Under the pieces are notes generated by a model. The model made no database searches. It was not told the DNA's origin and was given only the letters and a program-made list of their open reading frames with translations. From JAAYJS01 sp964346185 (lineage in GTDB: Bacteria; Bacillota; Clostridia; Eubacteriales; Eubacteriaceae): a stretch of 25,613 nt of DNA. The stretch spans positions 1-25,613 of the forward strand of contig CAYFTR010000024.1 of assembly GCA_964346185.1 (NCBI GenBank), in the 5' to 3' direction. Position numbers and translations under genes: made by a program. Shown in pieces: positions 1 to 8,405 of this stretch (the stretch's first letter is position 1; each line of letters begins with the position of its first letter).

Positions 1-81
1 TCTTGTTTCAATGAACCTATGCAATACTGCTGCTTTTATGAAAAAGTGCGGAAAAGCCTTATTTCAAGCCGTTTTTGGGCA

Positions 82-132
82 TAAAACAAGAACGCTAATT
101 TTGATAGCCAGTGTATCAAAATTAGCGTTCTT
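82..132 (-). terminator. Rho-independent terminator of ssrA
   Basis: A perfect 19-bp inverted repeat (88-106 with 114-132) encloses a 7-nt loop (107-113). On the minus strand it is followed by a short T-rich tail (GTTTTAT). It starts 3 nt beyond the CCA end of the tmRNA gene, so it most simply ends ssrA transcription. The U-tract is modest, but the stem is long and perfect. Positions 1-81 beyond it show no gene or structure that I can support. Confidence 0.85.
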
Positions 133-135
133 ATT

Positions 136-515
136 TGGTGGAGACGAGGGGAATCGAACCCCTGTCCGAAAGTACGTTCATACGAATTTCTCCGAGTGCA
201 GTCATTGATTTACTCTCACCGAATTAAACGAACAATGACATCCTTTAAATTCGGCCAGCTTCCGAGTCACCTTTATGCCGAAGCACTCACAAAGGTGTTA
301 CCTGCTTAAATGTGACGTCTATCTTCCGATCACAGGTAAAAGGAAGGGACGCTCAGCTTAACGAAGCTGAAGTTTTTCGGTCTTACCGCGATTAAGCAGC
401 AAGAGCCATTTCGAAGTTATCTTCTGCGTTTATATTTAAGTTGCCACTTTAACGATGTGTGCACCTCGACTCGCTGTTCGTACTGCAATACCCCCGTCGA
501 AACCTTTACGTCCCC
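136..515 (-). ncRNA. ssrA: transfer-messenger RNA (tmRNA)
   Basis: This is tmRNA, which rescues stalled ribosomes by alanine-charged trans-translation together with SmpB. The 5' end GGGGACG (515-509) pairs with CGUCUCC (146-140) to form the acceptor stem. The third pair is the G-U wobble that is the known alanine identity element. A discriminator A (139) and an encoded CCA (138-136) follow. The T-arm GGGGTTCGATTCCCC is present just inside the 3' end. The tag reading frame is complement(392..445): resume codon GGC, peptide GNLNINAEDNFEMALAA, stop TAA. The ALAA end is the usual protease-recognition tail. The gene is 380 nt long, the usual size for a one-piece tmRNA. It begins only 6 nt after the smpB stop codon. 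A GATAAT hexamer five bases before the 5' end lies inside the smpB terminus and could be a -10 element; otherwise ssrA is processed from an smpB transcript. Confidence 0.97.
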
Positions 516-521
516 GTTGTA

Positions 522-974
522 TTATCTTCTAACTGCTCTGTCCATTCGCCTTTTGGCGTCTTTCTCCGCAATTGCATGGCGTTTATCATGGAGTTTTTTA
601 CCCTTTGCCAATGCCAATTCCACTTTTACCCGATTGTCGGAAAAGTACACGCTTAAAGGTACTAAAGTGTAACCTTGACGTTGCTTAAGACCGATTAATC
701 TTCGGATTTCCCGTTTATGAAGCAATAGCTTTCTTGGGCGAACTGGGTCTTGATTATGGATATTTCCTTTCTCATAAGGTGTAATATTCATTTGGAAGAC
801 AAAAATCTCGCCATTTATTATATCGGCATAGCTTTCCTTGATACTTGCTTTGCCCAATCGCAAAGATTTGACTTCCGTACCAGTTAAGACGATTCCACAT
901 TCGATTTTTTCCTCTATAAAATAATCGTGGGTTGCTTTTTTATTTCGTGCTATAGTTTTAATATGTTTTTCCAT
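522..974 (-). CDS. smpB: SsrA-binding protein SmpB
   Basis: SmpB is the tmRNA-binding protein that delivers Ala-tmRNA to stalled ribosomes. The 150-aa length is normal for the family. Conserved segments are visible in order: the N-terminal NKKATHDYFIEE, the RNA-binding GIVLTGTEVKSLR and KASIKESY blocks, KLLLHKREI, GYTLVPLSVYF, and a basic C-terminal tail (GKKLHDKR...RMDRAVRR) that enters the empty mRNA channel. I chose the ATG at 974 (MEKHIKTI). A longer frame from a TTG at 1013 would add 13 residues that resemble no SmpB and would be encoded by the promoter itself. There is no Shine-Dalgarno sequence before the ATG, and a strong promoter ends 10 nt upstream of it. The gene lies 50 nt after lgt and directly before ssrA, its functional partner. 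Confidence 0.96.
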   Translation of the reverse strand: MEKHIKTIARNKKATHDYFIEEKIECGIVLTGTEVKSLRLGKASIKESYADIINGEIFVFQMNITPYEKGNIHNQDPVRPRKLLLHKREIRRLIGLKQRQGYTLVPLSVYFSDNRVKVELALAKGKKLHDKRHAIAEKDAKRRMDRAVRR

Positions 975-984
975 CTGAACAATT

Positions 985-1013
985 ATTATACTATATATAG
1001 CGAGTTTGTACAA
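985..1013 (-). promoter_or_regulatory. sigma-A-type promoter for smpB-ssrA
   Basis: On the minus strand there is TTGTAC (1013-1008), a 17-bp spacer and a perfect TATAAT (990-985). The -10 box ends 10 nt before the smpB ATG, so a start site 6-8 nt downstream would leave a leader of only a few bases. This promoter would allow smpB and ssrA to be transcribed independently of the long upstream operon. Confidence 0.75.
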
Positions 1014-1024
1014 GTCTATACATT

Positions 1025-1795
1025 TCAGTAAGTAGATTTTGCATTTCTTCTTATGACCAGTAATCCGATTAATCCGCTAAATGCCAAAATAACGGATATA
1101 ATTTGAGCTACGCGTAAACTGCCCAACATTAAAGAATCGGTACGTAATGCTTCTATAAAGAAACGATAAGAAGAATAACAAATAAAATATAAAAAAAGCA
1201 ATTCACCATCTCTTTTTAAGTAATGTTTTTCATAAACCAATAAAATGATGACGGTTAATATATTGCAGATCGATTCATAAAAAAAAGTTGGGTGAACTTT
1301 GATTAAACCATTATTAGCATCCCATACTTCTATCGCCCAAGGTAAATCTGTTTCTCTACCATAAGCTTCCTGATTTATAAAATTCCCCCAGCGACCAATC
1401 GCTTGCCCCAAAGGTACAGCCGGGATGATACCGTCAGCAAAGTGAAGGAAAGAAATTTTCTTTTTATGACAATACCAAAAGCACACAAGAATACCTGCGA
1501 GCAAACCGCCGTGTATGGCCAAACCACCTTCCCACAGTGCAAATATACGACTCGGCTGTTGTGCATAGTAATGCCATTCAAAAATAACATAATAGAGCCT
1601 TGCACCGATAATCATTGCAGGTATCAAATAAAGGAAGAAGTCCAAAACATCATCCTCGGTGTAATTGCGGTTTTTAGAACGCTTCAACGAAATATAAATG
1701 CCGATCGCAATCGCTAAAGCAATCAGAAGACCGTACCAACGCACCTCTATTTTTCCCAGTTTAAAAGCAACGGGACTGATAAGGGCAATATTCAT
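1025..1795 (-). CDS. lgt: prolipoprotein diacylglyceryl transferase
   Basis: Lgt transfers diacylglycerol from phosphatidylglycerol to the lipobox cysteine of prolipoproteins in the cytoplasmic membrane, the first step of lipoprotein maturation. The 256-aa protein has about seven hydrophobic segments. It carries the Lgt signature GRWGNFINQEAYG near residue 145, the upstream WEGGLAIHGG block, an HPTFFYES motif, and the C-terminal R-FIE-R-DS block (residues about 211-220). The ATG at 1795 has an AGGAG ribosome binding site lying inside the last codons of recN. Only 3 nt separate the two genes, so translation is probably coupled. It sits between recN and smpB in the long nptA-to-ssrA run. Confidence 0.96.
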   Translation of the reverse strand: MNIALISPVAFKLGKIEVRWYGLLIALAIAIGIYISLKRSKNRNYTEDDVLDFFLYLIPAMIIGARLYYVIFEWHYYAQQPSRIFALWEGGLAIHGGLLAGILVCFWYCHKKKISFLHFADGIIPAVPLGQAIGRWGNFINQEAYGRETDLPWAIEVWDANNGLIKVHPTFFYESICNILTVIILLVYEKHYLKRDGELLFLYFICYSSYRFFIEALRTDSLMLGSLRVAQIISVILAFSGLIGLLVIRRNAKSTY

Positions 1796-1798
1796 TTT

Positions 1799-3508
1799 TT
1801 ATTTCTCCTGTAACTGACTGTTATTTTTTTGAGACAGTAATTCTCTTGCCAAGTCATAGCCTTTTTCCGTAAGTTGTGCACCGCCCAACATGCGAGCAAG
1901 CTCCTCTACCCTTTCTTCTATAACCAGTTTTTTAAAGTTAATTTTTGTATGATCTTGGGTAGATGTTTTTTTAACCAAAATATGTTGATCCGCTATTGCG
2001 GCAATTTGCGGTAAATGAGAGACGCATAACACTTGATGGGCATGGCTGATATCGTTGAGTTTATCGGCAACCGCTTGAGCGGTACGTCCGCTGATGCCCG
2101 TATCGATCTCGTCGAAAACCATAATCGGCACATCTAAATAGGTACCGTAGATTTTTTTAAATGCCAACATCATTCGAGATAATTCCCCTCCGGAAGCCAC
2201 TTCATATAGAGGTTTTAAGGGTACTCCCGGGTTAGCGGAAAACAGAAATTCAAAAACATCCTGTCCAAATTTAGAAACAGTGTTTTCTTTTCTTTGGATG
2301 TCTACCTCAAAGACCGCTTTTTCCAATGCTAAATCCTTTAATTCGTTTAAAAATTTATCAGTAAATTTTTTTGAAACTTCTAATCGTTGTTGATGTAAGA
2401 CTTCATCAGCCTTTAAGTATGCTTGCCATAATTCCTGATAGGTACCGACAAGCTGGCTTAAATTCGAATCGAAATTATCAAATTGAGTCAATTTTTCGGA
2501 AAGTTGAGAGGCGTAATCCGATAATTCTTCTACTGTCATATTATATTTGCGTTTTAAAGTGGCTATATGACTTAACCGGGACTGAATTTCATTTAAAGTA
2601 TTTTCGCGATAATCTAAGTTTTGAAGGTCGGATCCGATAATACGAGACAATTCATCCAGGTCACCGATCATGGAGTCTAATAAGGCGTCATAACTTTTAT
2701 ATTTCTCATCATAAGAACTGAGTCCGTAAACCAATTCTTTTAATTTATAAATATCTTCTACAATCGCGGAGCATTCGGGATTCGCATTATCGGACTGTAA
2801 TAGCCCGATGGATTGATACAGTTTTTCCGCTAAAATCTCTTTGTTTTGAATTTTAATCTTTTCCGATATTAAGCTTTCCTCTTCATCGGGATCCAGATGT
2901 GCCTGAATGATTTCCCGGTATTGATGGGTTAAAAATTCTTTTTGCTTAAGCGTTTCGCCGTATTCCTTTTTGCTCCGAGTGATTTTTTTTCGCAATTCTT
3001 TCATTTGATCCGTTAGAATTTTTATTTTTTCTAAGGACTGTTCAATACTCTTTCCGCCGTAGCCGTCAATGATATCTCTATAACAGGTCCTATCTTGAAG
3101 AAGGACAAATTGGTTTTGTGCATAAATGCTCACCAAGCGTTCGGCTATATCTTTTAATTCACCAACTGTTATTAAAAATCCGTTAATTTTACAAACATTT
3201 CTGCCACTCCGGTTTATTTCACGGGAAAGGATGACGTCCGAAATGTCCGTATCAATCCCGTAAGTGTCGGAGAGATCCTTTAAAATTTTATCGTTATGCA
3301 ATTCGAATTGACCTTGCACAATTGCCTTTTTTTTACCGTAAGCGATATCTTTCTTACTGCCGCGTCCGCCGGTCAATAAAGACAAGGCATCTATAATAAT
3401 TGATTTTCCCGCACCGGTCTCTCCGGTTAATACATTGAGCCCTTTGGAAAACTCGACGGTCGCATCTTCGATTAAAGCAAAATCTTTGACAAATAATGTT
3501 CGTATCAA
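1799..3508 (-). CDS. recN: DNA repair protein RecN
   Basis: RecN is an SMC-like ATPase recruited early to DNA double-strand breaks to support RecA-dependent repair. The 569-aa length fits the family. The N-terminal head has Walker A GETGAGKS (residues 29-36). A central region of about 200 residues is rich in charged heptad-like sequence (coiled coil). The C-terminal head has the SGGELSRMMLA signature and Walker B VFDEIDTGISG, followed by CVSHLPQIAA. The start is TTG at 3508, six bases after AAAGGAG, and no better in-frame start lies near the family N-terminus. It follows argR by 11 nt. The argR-recN linkage is very common in Bacillota. Confidence 0.97.
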   Translation of the reverse strand: MIRTLFVKDFALIEDATVEFSKGLNVLTGETGAGKSIIIDALSLLTGGRGSKKDIAYGKKKAIVQGQFELHNDKILKDLSDTYGIDTDISDVILSREINRSGRNVCKINGFLITVGELKDIAERLVSIYAQNQFVLLQDRTCYRDIIDGYGGKSIEQSLEKIKILTDQMKELRKKITRSKKEYGETLKQKEFLTHQYREIIQAHLDPDEEESLISEKIKIQNKEILAEKLYQSIGLLQSDNANPECSAIVEDIYKLKELVYGLSSYDEKYKSYDALLDSMIGDLDELSRIIGSDLQNLDYRENTLNEIQSRLSHIATLKRKYNMTVEELSDYASQLSEKLTQFDNFDSNLSQLVGTYQELWQAYLKADEVLHQQRLEVSKKFTDKFLNELKDLALEKAVFEVDIQRKENTVSKFGQDVFEFLFSANPGVPLKPLYEVASGGELSRMMLAFKKIYGTYLDVPIMVFDEIDTGISGRTAQAVADKLNDISHAHQVLCVSHLPQIAAIADQHILVKKTSTQDHTKINFKKLVIEERVEELARMLGGAQLTEKGYDLARELLSQKNNSQLQEK

Positions 3509-3519
3509 TGGATTCTCCT

Positions 3520-3972
3520 TTAAAGCTTCATTAGTTTGCGAAACCTTTCAACAACTGCAGGCACATCTTTCTTCTCTCTGATTGCGACAAAAATAGTGTC
3601 ATCACCTGCAATGGTACCCACTACCTCATACATCTCCATAGAGTCGATAGCTAGAGCGGCAGCCTGTCCCATGGCGGGCAAGGTTCGCAGAACTACTAAA
3701 AAATCCGCGGTGTCAACGGTTAACACTGCTTCCTTAAATACGGATACCACCCTTTCATCATAGAGGGTTCCAACATCTTTATAGGTTGAGTAGTATTGTT
3801 TACCGTCTTTACCCATAACCTTAATCAATTTTAACTCTTTAATATCTCTGGAGATGGTGGCCTGTGTCACGGAATAGCCCAATTCTTTTAATTTTTCGCT
3901 CAAATCGTCTTGAGTTTCTAATTGATATTTATCTATTAATTCGATAATTTTTGTTTGACGTGAAATTTTCAT
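3520..3972 (-). CDS. argR: arginine repressor ArgR/AhrC
   Basis: This is the hexameric arginine-responsive transcription factor controlling arginine biosynthesis and catabolism. The 150-aa protein has an N-terminal winged helix (residues 1-70) with the recognition motif SVTQATISRDIKELKL. Its C-terminal oligomerisation/arginine-binding domain includes GTIAGDDTIF, whose paired aspartates contact arginine. I chose the ATG at 3972 because GGAGGTG lies about 4-5 nt upstream; the alternative GTG at 3978 overlaps that Shine-Dalgarno sequence and is unlikely. No arginine gene lies in this window, so its targets are elsewhere. Its position between nadK and recN is the standard Bacillota arrangement and not a functional pathway. 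Confidence 0.95.
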   Translation of the reverse strand: MKISRQTKIIELIDKYQLETQDDLSEKLKELGYSVTQATISRDIKELKLIKVMGKDGKQYYSTYKDVGTLYDERVVSVFKEAVLTVDTADFLVVLRTLPAMGQAAALAIDSMEMYEVVGTIAGDDTIFVAIREKKDVPAVVERFRKLMKL

Positions 3973-3988
3973 TCCCACCTCCGAACCT

Positions 3989-4858
3989 CTATTGAATTTC
4001 TGTAATCATTTTTTTTCTCAATTTTTCATAAAAAAAACTTTCTTTTAACCGTATGAAAGTTGTTTTGAATTTTGACTTCTCGATATAAATCGTATCGCTT
4101 TTTTGAATTGGTATATATTTTTGACCGTCAACGGAAAGCATGGCGTTATGTTTGTCTTTTTCCGGAAAAGTTAATTGCAATTTTGAGCTTGCGGGTACAA
4201 TATAAGCCTTGTCGTGTAAACGATGCGGACACACCGGGTTAACAATCTGAACATCGGCGTTTGGTGCCACTACAGGCCCCCCGGCTGAAAGAGAATAGGC
4301 AGTAGAGCCGGTCGGCGTCGCAACGATAATGCCGTCTGCTCGCATATTATCAAGTTCTTCACCATCTATTCCAATTTTAACACGCATCATACGTAAATCC
4401 GAATTTCTGATAAAGATATCATTTAAAGCAATATGATGGTGTTCAATACCTGCGCTGCCTTTATGTCTACAATTTAGCATGCTGCGTCGATCGTAATGAT
4501 AAGTACCGTCGCACAAAGCCGACAGGATGTCTTTCCAGTTAGTCGCCTCTCCTTCAGTTAAAAAACCGAGTTTACCTAAATTTATGCCGATGATGGCGAT
4601 GGAATGAAAACAGGCATGTCGTGCGACAGTCAACAAAGTGCCGTCTCCTCCTAAAACTAAAATGGCCTCCGGTATGGAAAAAAACTCCTCATAATTATAC
4701 CGGGCGGTTTCACCGGGAAGCGACTTAACGTAATCGGATTGCTCATCTAAAATTGCCGTTGTTACACCCTTTTCCTGTAAATACGCCAAGCATTTCGGTG
4801 CCAATGTTATGCTTTTATGTTTATCCGTATTAAGATAAAGTCCTATTTTTCGAATCAT
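3989..4858 (-). CDS. nadK: NAD kinase
   Basis: NAD kinase phosphorylates NAD+ to NADP+ in the cytoplasm. The 289-aa protein shows the catalytic GGDGTLL motif (residues 70-76), NLGKLGFLTE, the substrate-binding NDIFIRN and the GSTAYSLSAGGP loop, in family order. The ATG overlaps the tlyA stop codon in an ATGA arrangement (4 nt), so translation is likely coupled. NADP(H) made here is the reductant used by TrxB, encoded two genes upstream, though the linkage is more likely historical than regulatory. Confidence 0.96.
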   Translation of the reverse strand: MIRKIGLYLNTDKHKSITLAPKCLAYLQEKGVTTAILDEQSDYVKSLPGETARYNYEEFFSIPEAILVLGGDGTLLTVARHACFHSIAIIGINLGKLGFLTEGEATNWKDILSALCDGTYHYDRRSMLNCRHKGSAGIEHHHIALNDIFIRNSDLRMMRVKIGIDGEELDNMRADGIIVATPTGSTAYSLSAGGPVVAPNADVQIVNPVCPHRLHDKAYIVPASSKLQLTFPEKDKHNAMLSVDGQKYIPIQKSDTIYIEKSKFKTTFIRLKESFFYEKLRKKMITEIQ

Positions 4859-5673
4859 TTTATTTCTTGTAATTCCTTGTGGGCATCCTTTACAATCTCT
4901 TGAAGATTTAAGGACCGATTGCTTGTTGAATTTTTTTTGAGATGTGCTAAGAATTCAATATTTCCTTTTGGCCCTTTAATGGGTGAAAAGTTGATATCTA
5001 TAACGGGAAAATCGATGTTTGCCGCAAAGTCGACAACCTTTAGCAGTACATCCAGGTGTACTTTCGGATCCTTAACAACTCCTGACTTTCCGACTTTATC
5101 TCTGCCGGCTTCAAATTGAGGTTTAATTAAAAGAACACCCTCCCCTTGCGGTTGCAAAATTTTTTTAATTTTTTCTAAAAGCTTGGTTACGGATATAAAG
5201 GAAACATCCATAACAAATCCTTGAACCTTCTCGTCACAAAAAATACTTTCATCGATGTGTCTGAAATTGGTTCTTTCCATAACAACAACCTTGTCACTTT
5301 GTCGCAGCGACCAATCCAATTGCCCGTATCCCACATCAATCGCATAAACTTTTTTTGCACCATTTTTTAATAAACAATCGGTAAAACCGCCCGTCGATGC
5401 TCCGATATCTAAAAAGATTTTGTCCGAAACGGAGAGTTCAAATACTTCCAATGCTTTTTGGAGCTTATTGCCTCCTCTGCTGACAAAAGAGTCCTCTGTG
5501 GCGGTTATCGTAACCTTTTCGGAATTGTAATCCACTTTGATTTGTTCGCCGGGCTTACTGCACACCGTGCGATCCAGCTGCACATGACCGACCATAATTT
5601 CGCGTTTTGCCTTTTCCCTGGTTTGAAAAAAACCCTTTTCTACCAGCCACTTATCCAGCCTTATTTTTTTCAC
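4855..5673 (-). CDS. tlyA: TlyA family rRNA (cytidine-2'-O)-methyltransferase
   Basis: TlyA-family enzymes 2'-O-methylate cytidines of 16S/23S rRNA; in mycobacteria this modulates capreomycin susceptibility. The 272-aa protein has an N-terminal S4 RNA-binding domain (residues 1-60, beginning RLDKWLVEKGFFQTREKAKR). An RGGNKL linker (66-71) follows, then a Rossmann-fold methyltransferase domain with SAM motif FLDIGASTGGF (87-97), and the family blocks AIDVGYGQLDW and FVMDVSFISVTKLL. The start is GTG at 5673. It lies 6 nt after trxB and overlaps nadK by 4 nt. The methyl acceptor position in this organism cannot be read from the sequence, and a hemolysin role, sometimes annotated, is doubtful. 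Confidence 0.93.
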   Translation of the reverse strand: MKKIRLDKWLVEKGFFQTREKAKREIMVGHVQLDRTVCSKPGEQIKVDYNSEKVTITATEDSFVSRGGNKLQKALEVFELSVSDKIFLDIGASTGGFTDCLLKNGAKKVYAIDVGYGQLDWSLRQSDKVVVMERTNFRHIDESIFCDEKVQGFVMDVSFISVTKLLEKIKKILQPQGEGVLLIKPQFEAGRDKVGKSGVVKDPKVHLDVLLKVVDFAANIDFPVIDINFSPIKGPKGNIEFLAHLKKNSTSNRSLNLQEIVKDAHKELQEIK

Positions 5674-5679
5674 TTGAAT

Positions 5680-6597
5680 TTATTCCAAACTTTCCAAATA
5701 TTTAGAGAGTTGTACGGCGGCAACGGCACCATCGGAGGCGGCTGTAACTACTTGACGCAACGGTTTTACACACATATCCCCTGCAACATACACACCGGGA
5801 TAAGGCGTTTCCATTTTTTCATTTGTTCGTACATAACCCGCATCGTCCATCGGTATTTTTCCCTTAATCGGTTGGGTATTCGGTACCTGCCCGACAAACA
5901 TAAAAACGCCGTCCATGGGCTCTTCATAAAGTTTTCCGGTTGAGATATCTTTAAATACAACGGACTCTACAAAGTCTTTACCTTTAATTTCTTCAATAAG
6001 CGTTTCCGGTCTTAATTGGATTTTTTCGTTTTTATGTGCCCTGTCCTGCAAAATTTTAGTCGCACGCAGTACATTTCTTCGATAAACAATACCGACACTT
6101 CTTGCAAACTTTGTTAAGAACAACGCTTCTTCCAAGGCAGAGTCACCACCGCCGACAACAATAACATTTCTGTCTCTGAAAAATGCCGCGTCACAAGTTG
6201 CGCAATAAGATACCCCGCGTGCCGCAAAGGTATCTTCGCCTTTTGCGCCCAACTTTTTAGGGTGGGCACCCATTGCCAAAATAAGGCCTTTCGTTTTAAA
6301 GGTTTGATTTTTACAATGAACTTCGTAACCGTCGTCTATCGAATCGAAATCTGTAAATTCGTCGGTAACAAATTGCGCGCCGAAGCTTTCACATTGTTTG
6401 CGCATGGTGTCGGTTAACTCAAAACCGGATATGACCGTCGTTAACCCGGAATAGTTTTCGACCTCGTAGGATGTGGCAATTTGACCACCTATTCCCGCTT
6501 TTTCTATAATTAAAGTACGTAATAAACCTCTTGCGGCATAAATACCTGCGGTTAAACCCGCCGGTCCGCTGCCAATAATTACAACATCATAATCCAT
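5680..6597 (-). CDS. trxB: thioredoxin-disulfide reductase
   Basis: This FAD enzyme reduces thioredoxin with NADPH. The 305-aa length matches low-molecular-weight TrxB. It shows the FAD-binding GSGPAG (residues 9-14), the redox-active CATC (132-135), a second nucleotide-binding motif VVGGGDSALEEA and a YRRNVLRA stretch in the place where NADPH-dependent TrxB carries its phosphate-binding arginines. The C-terminal block VYVAGDMCVKPLRQVVTAASDG is also present. The basic residues argue for NADPH and against a ferredoxin-dependent homologue. The ATG shares one base with the stop codon of the upstream transporter gene (TAATG), so translation is coupled. No thioredoxin gene is present in the window. 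Confidence 0.95.
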   Translation of the reverse strand: MDYDVVIIGSGPAGLTAGIYAARGLLRTLIIEKAGIGGQIATSYEVENYSGLTTVISGFELTDTMRKQCESFGAQFVTDEFTDFDSIDDGYEVHCKNQTFKTKGLILAMGAHPKKLGAKGEDTFAARGVSYCATCDAAFFRDRNVIVVGGGDSALEEALFLTKFARSVGIVYRRNVLRATKILQDRAHKNEKIQLRPETLIEEIKGKDFVESVVFKDISTGKLYEEPMDGVFMFVGQVPNTQPIKGKIPMDDAGYVRTNEKMETPYPGVYVAGDMCVKPLRQVVTAASDGAVAAVQLSKYLESLE

Positions 6598-8312
6598 TAA
6601 TAGTTAATCTCCTCTTCTAATAAAGTTTTTTCTTCGTCCAAGGCATCTATTAATCCTTTAACAATATTAACCGAGTGGTCGCCGATTCTTTCCAAATTGG
6701 ATAATATGTCCGCATAAACAATACCGGCATAAGGGTTACAAACACCTTCATTGAGTCGTTTTATATGTCTGTCAATATAAAGATCCGTCAAGTCGTCGAT
6801 TACGTTTTCTCTATCTAATATCCGATGACAGATTTCTAAATTTTTATATTTCAAGGCATCGCTCAAATCAATTAATATCGCTTCAACCGTACCGAGTAAT
6901 TCCATTAATTCCGAACGACCGTTTTCGCTGAAAATAATTTTGTCTTCATAAACATTGGTTGCCGCTTCCGATACGTTGACGCAATGGTCGCCAATTCTTT
7001 CTAAACCATGAACGCTCTTAAAAATAAAAGCGACGAGCTGATTATCTTCGACACTTAAATCGATATTGGATAATTGAACCGTGTAATCGACAATATTTTT
7101 TTCAAAACTGTCAATCATATTTTCGGTTTCATCTATTTTATGTGCATTTTTCGGCGCACCGTTTTCGATATCCTCCATGGTACGTCTAAAGTTTTTCAGA
7201 CACATGTTTTCCATGGTAATCATTTCGTTATAAACTTGACCTAAGGCAACAGACGGGTTGCTTAACAAACGAGTATCTAATTGAATGGCAAACTCCGATT
7301 TTTCACTGGGAATCATTTTATCCAACAGTCCGACTAAACCGTTAAGGAAGGGTAAAATAACCACCATATTCGCTACGTTAAACAGAGTATGCATCATGGC
7401 GATTTGTCTGGCAAGGTTCGGCACCACTTGTTGATTGCTGTCAATCATGGTACCGGATACACCGACAACAAATTCATAAACGGGATTTGTCGATGACACC
7501 ATACTAATCACCCCGAAAATTCCGAGCACCCAAACGGCACCGAAAATATTAACGAACAAATGTATCAAAGCAGCCTTGTGTGCCGTTTTGGATGTTCCAA
7601 TACTGGATATCATAGCTGTAACGCAGGTGCCAATGTTGGTGCCGATTATAATTGGCGTGCAAACCTGTATGGCATCTGAAGCCGACATATCCAGAAACAA
7701 TCCTGATAAAGCGATGGCTTGCAGCAAACCGACTGTTGCGGATGAGCTTTGCATCACTGCGGTAACCAAGGCACCCAGTATTAATCCCCAAAATGGGTTC
7801 ATGCCGTATTTGGACAGTAACTCTTTAATAAATTCACTTTCTTTCAAGGGTTCCATAACGCCGGACATAACGGAAATTCCGAAAAATAACAAGCCGAAGC
7901 CCAAAATAATGGATCCCAAAACAGTTGTTTTTTTACGTTTAGAAAAAAGTGTGAGGAGTGTACCGATACCGATGAACACGGGACTTAACGCCGTAATATT
8001 AAAGGCGATTAATTGTGCCGTAATTGTAGTACCGATGTTAGCCCCCAAAATGACACCGGCAGCTTGTTGTAATGTCATAAGAGATGCGTTTACAAAGCCT
8101 ACAACCATAACGGTGGTTGTACTGGAACTTTGTACAATCATTGTAACGATTGTACCAACCAAAATAGCTTTAAAACGATTATTTGTTAATACTTCCAATA
8201 GTGCTTTCATTCGGTTACCGGCCAGTATCTTTAAGCCTTCACTCATCAAATGCATACCGTAGATGAATAGACCTAAGCCTCCGATTAAACCTGCCGTCAT
8301 TGCGAATAACAT
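6597..8312 (-). CDS. Na/Pi cotransporter family protein with PhoU-like tail
   Basis: This is a predicted sodium-dependent phosphate transporter of the NptA/YjbB family. The 571-aa protein has a membrane half (residues 1-320) containing the family's inverted duplication: QSSSTTT starts near residue 61 and QSSSATV near 188, each followed by a GANIGT/GTNIGT motif. Its soluble C-terminal half (about 340-560) is alpha-helical and PhoU-like, with the repeated LERIGDHCVNV and LERIGDHSVNI segments. The start ATG has GGAGGG upstream. It is the first gene of the run leading to ssrA and is divergent from glyS. Phosphate transport is known for some homologues. Others act in phosphate export or regulation, so direction is not certain. 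Confidence 0.93.
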   Translation of the reverse strand: MLFAMTAGLIGGLGLFIYGMHLMSEGLKILAGNRMKALLEVLTNNRFKAILVGTIVTMIVQSSSTTTVMVVGFVNASLMTLQQAAGVILGANIGTTITAQLIAFNITALSPVFIGIGTLLTLFSKRKKTTVLGSIILGFGLLFFGISVMSGVMEPLKESEFIKELLSKYGMNPFWGLILGALVTAVMQSSSATVGLLQAIALSGLFLDMSASDAIQVCTPIIIGTNIGTCVTAMISSIGTSKTAHKAALIHLFVNIFGAVWVLGIFGVISMVSSTNPVYEFVVGVSGTMIDSNQQVVPNLARQIAMMHTLFNVANMVVILPFLNGLVGLLDKMIPSEKSEFAIQLDTRLLSNPSVALGQVYNEMITMENMCLKNFRRTMEDIENGAPKNAHKIDETENMIDSFEKNIVDYTVQLSNIDLSVEDNQLVAFIFKSVHGLERIGDHCVNVSEAATNVYEDKIIFSENGRSELMELLGTVEAILIDLSDALKYKNLEICHRILDRENVIDDLTDLYIDRHIKRLNEGVCNPYAGIVYADILSNLERIGDHSVNIVKGLIDALDEEKTLLEEEINY

Positions 8313-8352
8313 ATAATTCCCTCCAGTAAATTAATAATCAACCAGTCATTTT

Positions 8353-8361
8353 ATTTTAACA
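8353..8361 (-). promoter_or_regulatory. possible extended -10 promoter for the nptA-like operon
   Basis: On the minus strand, TG-T-TAAAAT (8361-8353) matches an extended -10 element about 40 nt before the transporter ATG. No convincing -35 hexamer lies 16-18 bp upstream. It is the best candidate in the divergent gap 8313-8470, where some promoter for this operon is needed. Confidence 0.4.
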
Positions 8362-8405
8362 TGGTTTTAAAATTTTAAACACCTTTAAATAAAATTTTGA
8401 TTGTA

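Noticed and set aside
136..200. A separate tRNA gene suggested by the TTCGA T-arm and CCA end
   Set aside because: There is no anticodon arm; these elements are the tRNA-like domain of tmRNA, whose 5' half pairs at 509-515.
11..208. Plus-strand 65-codon open frame over the 3' end of the tmRNA gene
   Set aside because: It has no family resemblance and overlaps the ssrA terminator and tRNA-like domain on the opposite strand.
7576..8262. Long plus-strand open frame (228 codons) antisense to the Na/Pi transporter gene
   Set aside because: It is a frame shadow of a clearly conserved minus-strand membrane protein, with no ribosome binding site and no recognisable domain.
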